Positions 7,299 to 8,121 of a stretch of 8,121 bases of DNA are shown here, in pieces; position 1 is the first letter of the stretch, and each line of letters begins with the position of its first letter. Position numbers and translations under genes: made by a program. Origin of the DNA: Saprospiraceae bacterium (GTDB lineage: Bacteria; Bacteroidota; Bacteroidia; Chitinophagales; Saprospiraceae); contig JADZFI010000309.1 in the NCBI GenBank assembly GCA_020850025.1, positions 1-8,121 of the forward strand. The letters run 5' to 3'. The notes below the pieces were generated by a model that saw only the letters and a list, made by a program, of their open reading frames with translations, did no database searches and was not told the origin of the DNA.

Positions 7299-8121
7299 TT
7301 ACAATTTCTGCTGTACCAGCGCCAGAATTTCCTGCTCCTGGCGGTCGGCGTCTGCTACCAGTTTTTGTCCTTCGCTTAATAGCTGTTCGGCAAAGGCTTT
7401 ATCGTCGAGTCCGCCGGCGTTTACCTGTACATTCAGATAGGCGCCACGTACGGCAGTGCGCGCGCAAAGGGCGCCTACGCCTCCGTCGGTTACGGAATTG
7501 GGATTGCCGGATTCCACCATTTGGCGCAGCAGCGGGAACAATTGATGGGCCAGGTGCATAACCTTGAAGGGCACTTCCATGGCCTTTTTGGTGCCGGCCT
7601 GAATGGCTGCTTTTCTGGCGGCTTTTTCTTCCGGTGTGTTTTTGGGCATACCGAATGCGGCCATAATCAGGTTGAAGGCATCGGTATCTTCATCTACGGC
7701 ACGCAGCAAATCGGCCATAAATTGTTGCCCGCGTTCGGCTACTTCGGAGAATTCTTCCCAGCGGTCGTCCCAGCCACGTTTATGGCTGCTGAGGTTTGCG
7801 ATCATGGTGGCCATAGAGGCGCTCAGAACGCCAACATAGGCGCTGACGGAGCCGCCACCCGGAGCCGGACTCTCGCTGGCAGCCTCCTCTGCAAATGCTG
7901 CCAGGTTCTTTTGAACCAGCTTTTTGGCCTGCGCGGGGTTGCCTTTTTCCAGATTGTATTCAATGATTTTTTGTTGCGGATCAAAAGGCGCCAGCTCGTC
8001 GAGGCCCATGGATTTGACCGCGATTTTGATCAGTTCGGATTCGCTTACGCCCACGCTGCGTTTTTGTTTCCGGAGGAAATATTTGCCCGCTTCCAGCATG
8101 ACTTTCAGCGGCACCAGACCA
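7299..8121 (-). CDS. ftcD: Glutamate formimidoyltransferase / formimidoyltetrahydrofolate cyclodeaminase (fused), 5' part outside the window
   Basis: The full enzyme takes the formimino group from N-formiminoglutamate onto tetrahydrofolate (transferase part). It then releases ammonia to give 5,10-methenyltetrahydrofolate (cyclodeaminase part), a late step of cytosolic histidine degradation. The window holds the last 274 codons. Residues 1-54 (GLVPLKVMLEAGKYFL, SVGVSESELI, then GLDELAPFDP) match the end of the transferase portion and the linker of the fused form. From about 72 on, the cyclodeaminase domain shows PAPGGGS (85-91), DEDTDAF (143-149) and GNPNSVTDGG (205-214). The frame continues past the right edge, so the GTG at 8114 is an internal valine, not a start. 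The stop at 7299 lies 3 bp from the convergent hydrolase stop. No other histidine-degradation gene is visible. A stand-alone cyclodeaminase is less likely, because the linker upstream of it is conserved. Confidence 0.93.
   Translation of the reverse strand, partial: GLVPLKVMLEAGKYFLRKQKRSVGVSESELIKIAVKSMGLDELAPFDPQQKIIEYNLEKGNPAQAKKLVQKNLAAFAEEAASESPAPGGGSVSAYVGVLSASMATMIANLSSHKRGWDDRWEEFSEVAERGQQFMADLLRAVDEDTDAFNLIMAAFGMPKNTPEEKAARKAAIQAGTKKAMEVPFKVMHLAHQLFPLLRQMVESGNPNSVTDGGVGALCARTAVRGAYLNVQVNAGGLDDKAFAEQLLSEGQKLVADADRQEQEILALVQQKL

Noticed and set aside
7310..7321. Short hairpin GCTG-TAC-CAGC near the ftcD end as a terminator
   Set aside because: The stem has only four pairs, lies within coding sequence and is not followed by a T run.
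7299..8114. A complete 271-residue stand-alone cyclodeaminase starting at GTG 8114
   Set aside because: The same frame continues upstream as GLV to the window edge, and the residues around 8114 match the interior of the fused enzyme, so this is a truncated gene.

Overview
The window looks like a piece of a Bacteroidota chromosome. Three things point that way. The extracellular hydrolase ends in a domain resembling a type IX secretion (T9SS) sorting signal. The restriction operon is preceded by a good match to the Bacteroidota promoter pattern (TTG about 20 bases before TAnnTTTG). Most start codons lack a Shine-Dalgarno sequence. Placement nearer a Saprospira/Lewinella-type lineage is a guess from the fairly GC-rich flanking genes and cannot be proven here.

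Positions 1-5654, all on the minus strand, hold a compact type I restriction-modification operon in the order hsdR, hsdM, a DUF1016/YhcG-family PDDEXK nuclease gene, hsdS. The genes are 4 bp apart (R-M) or overlap by 8 bp (M-nuclease) and 4 bp (nuclease-S). HsdR and HsdM look intact, with all main catalytic motifs visible. hsdS runs off the left edge; only its first target-recognition domain and the following conserved spacer are seen. HsdS would choose the DNA site, HsdM methylate adenines there and HsdR translocate and cut unmethylated DNA. The fourth protein is an extra nuclease placed between M and S, with no established role in the complex.

Positions 5655-5843 form a divergent intergenic region with the predicted hsd promoter. 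Two copies of a roughly 20-bp direct repeat bracket that promoter, one touching the -33 element and one at the predicted transcript start. They are candidate operator sites.

Positions 5844-7295 (plus strand) encode a secreted alpha/beta-hydrolase with a signal peptide and a C-terminal T9SS sorting domain. Positions 7299-8121 (minus strand) hold the 3' part of a fused glutamate formimidoyltransferase/formimidoyltetrahydrofolate cyclodeaminase gene of histidine degradation. These two genes converge with only 3 bp between their stop codons.

Base composition falls in steps. It is GC-rich in the two right-hand genes, intermediate in hsdR/hsdM/nuclease and clearly AT-rich in the hsdS recognition domain. 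This fits a horizontally acquired restriction locus beside resident genes, with a further exchange of the specificity domain. No RNA gene, CRISPR array, transposase or insertion sequence was seen, and no gene-free stretch exceeds 189 bases.
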